From an uncultured Candidatus Soleaferrea sp. (lineage in GTDB: Bacteria > Bacillota > Clostridia > Oscillospirales > Ruminococcaceae): DNA of 7,497 nucleotides. Positions 6,592 through 7,497 of the stretch are shown in pieces (within the stretch, counting starts at the first letter, position 1; each line of letters begins with the position of its first letter). Made by a program: the position numbers and the translations under genes. The notes beneath the pieces were generated by a model, which did no database searches, was not told the origin of the DNA, and worked only from the letters and a program-made list of their open reading frames with translations. The stretch is from positions 1 through 7,497 of the forward strand of contig CAKTAG010000045.1 in the NCBI GenBank assembly GCA_934527325.1. The letters are read 5' to 3'.

Positions 6592-7299
6592 TTATAATAT
6601 TAAATTGTTAACTACTTTTGCAGCTAAAAAATAACCAGCAACAGGTGGCACATATGAAATACTACCAGGCGAATGTCTACCGTTAGCAGATGAAGAAATA
6701 ACTTTTTTTGCCTTTTCTAAACTAAATACAACATCAATATTTGATATATTTATTTTTTTTAATTCTTTTCTTATAATTTTAGAAACTACACATCCAGAAC
6801 CTTTTGTATCGCTAATTTTTCCATATCTTATTAAAGAAGGGTCTAATTTGTTACCCATACCCATACAAGAAATAAAATTTAATTTAAATTCAGTTGTTTT
6901 TTTAGCAAGGTATATTTTAGTAGTAATAGTATCAATAGCATCTATTATATAGTGTGGTTTATATTCAAAAATAAAGTCTATTTTACCTGGTAAGCAAAAA
7001 ATATTTTTGCTAATAATATTTATATTTGGGTTGATTAATTTTAAACGGTTATGTATTTCTTTTGTTTTTAAACTGCCAATGTTTGATTGATTTGAAATTA
7101 ATTGGCGGTTTATATTAGTTACATCTATTTTATCGTTATCTATTATCATAATATTGCCAATTCCTGCACGGCAAAGAGCTTCTACGCAACTACCGCCAAC
7201 GCCACCTAAGCCTATAACTACTATTTTAAAAGAATTTAATTTTTGCATATTTTCTTTACCTATTAAAATTTCAGTTCTGCTGTACCATGTATTTTCCAT
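6592..7299 (-). CDS. tcdA: tRNA threonylcarbamoyladenosine dehydratase (ThiF/E1-like)
   Basis: This 235-residue member of the ThiF/MoeB/E1 superfamily matches the TcdA (CsdL/YgdL) branch. TcdA uses ATP to dehydrate the t6A base at position 37 of ANN-decoding tRNAs into its cyclic form. Seen in order: N-terminal YSRTEILIGKENM (6-18); nucleotide-binding GLGGVGG (30-36); acidic Asp54 in MIIDNDKIDVTNINRQ with Arg65; the probable catalytic Lys78; DAIDT (120-124); CMGMGNKLDPS (145-154), characteristic of TcdA; and GRHSPGSISYVPPVAG (207-222). The segment 163-174, KGSGCVVSK-like, differs from the usual xCPLAK pattern of homologues as I remember it and seems about two residues longer. ATG 7299 has AGGGAGC nine bases upstream. 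No promoter is visible in the 36 bases between its start and the putative intron end, so its promoter probably lies beyond or inside the intron. Confidence 0.88.
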   Translation of the reverse strand: MENTWYSRTEILIGKENMQKLNSFKIVVIGLGGVGGSCVEALCRAGIGNIMIIDNDKIDVTNINRQLISNQSNIGSLKTKEIHNRLKLINPNINIISKNIFCLPGKIDFIFEYKPHYIIDAIDTITTKIYLAKKTTEFKLNFISCMGMGNKLDPSLIRYGKISDTKGSGCVVSKIIRKELKKINISNIDVVFSLEKAKKVISSSANGRHSPGSISYVPPVAGYFLAAKVVNNLIL

Positions 7300-7308
7300 A
7301 TTTAAAAT

Positions 7309-7315
7309 GCTCCCT
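7309..7315 (-). promoter_or_regulatory. Ribosome binding site of tcdA
   Basis: AGGGAGC on the - strand lies nine bases before ATG 7299. Confidence 0.65.
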
Positions 7316-7335
7316 AAGTTTTAATTTGTAAATTT

Positions 7336-7497
7336 ATCGGGTAGGAGGTAAATAATTATTTTATTTACCGTCCTCCCACACCACCGTGCATACCGTTCGG
7401 TACACACGACAAACGCATGAATGTACTGGTCAAGGTAATTTGTAACAAAAGGTTCGATAAAAATTAATTAGATAAAGATTTATTGTATCTCGCTTCC
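7336..7497 (-). mobile_element. 3' end of a group II intron (domains V and VI), body outside the window
   Basis: Read on the - strand, 7414-7379 forms a domain V-like hairpin: upper stem TACC / GGTA with a GAAC loop, and a 3' strand TGCACGGTGGTG typical of bacterial group II introns. It is followed by GTGGGAGGAC and a domain VI-like hairpin whose inner stem is GGTAAATA / TATTTACC. The sequence ends CCTCCTACCCGAT, containing the probable bulged branch-point A and a terminal AT. The intron would end at 7336. The 5' strand of domain V looks altered: where I expect CCGCCGTG it reads TTGTCGTG, so the lower stem relies largely on G-U pairs and the CGC triad appears as TGT. The remaining 83 bases to the window edge show no recognisable maturase C-terminus. 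It may be a degenerate remnant or the end of a complete intron. Confidence 0.65.

Noticed and set aside
1..7497. CRISPR array, tRNA, rRNA or defence-system module
   Set aside because: I saw no regularly spaced repeats, no cloverleaf-like sequence and no nuclease, methylase or toxin-antitoxin motifs. The window looks like chromosomal metabolism plus one orphan exported protein and mobile-element edges.

Overview
The window is very AT-rich, with strong AAGG/GGAGG-type ribosome binding sites, TTG start codons, near-consensus sigma-A promoters and intrinsic terminators. Together with the gene families present, this points to a low-GC Gram-positive anaerobe of the Bacillota, most likely Clostridia. 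I cannot name the species from sequence alone.

Layout. Bases 1-118 hold a very GC-rich hairpin, which is either a terminator or the edge of an IS200/IS605-like element lying to the left, plus a second small stem-loop. One gene then runs on the + strand (263-1768). It encodes an exported, Glu/Lys-rich, largely helical coiled-coil protein of unknown function and has its own excellent promoter. A 14-bp convergent terminator (1769-1803) separates it from five genes on the - strand. Read from right to left these are: a ThiF/E1-like tRNA threonylcarbamoyladenosine dehydratase (tcdA, 7299-6592); a lactate/malate dehydrogenase family enzyme (6517-5582); a class I aminotransferase of the AspT/MocR-like type (5554-4277); an eight-helix membrane protein of unknown function (4125-3232); and a PLP enzyme of the YnbB / methionine gamma-lyase / 'aluminium resistance' family (3099-1834). 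At the far right (7336-7497) the - strand carries what looks like the 3' end (domains V and VI) of a group II intron, ending 36 bases before the tcdA start codon.

How the genes fit together. The dehydrogenase and aminotransferase genes are 27 bases apart behind one near-consensus extended -10 promoter and look like a two-gene operon. The dehydrogenase is LDH-like in most motifs. At the substrate-specificity position (Gln102 in LDH numbering) it carries Arg, the residue typical of malate dehydrogenases, and it lacks both residues that bind fructose-1,6-bisphosphate in bacterial LDHs. Paired with a probable aspartate aminotransferase, this suggests an aspartate -> oxaloacetate -> malate route with NADH reoxidation, rather than simple lactate formation. 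This inference is the most interesting idea in the window. The membrane protein and the YnbB-family gene appear to be separate transcription units. I saw no CRISPR array, tRNA, rRNA or recognisable defence system. No intergenic stretch exceeds 300 bases.
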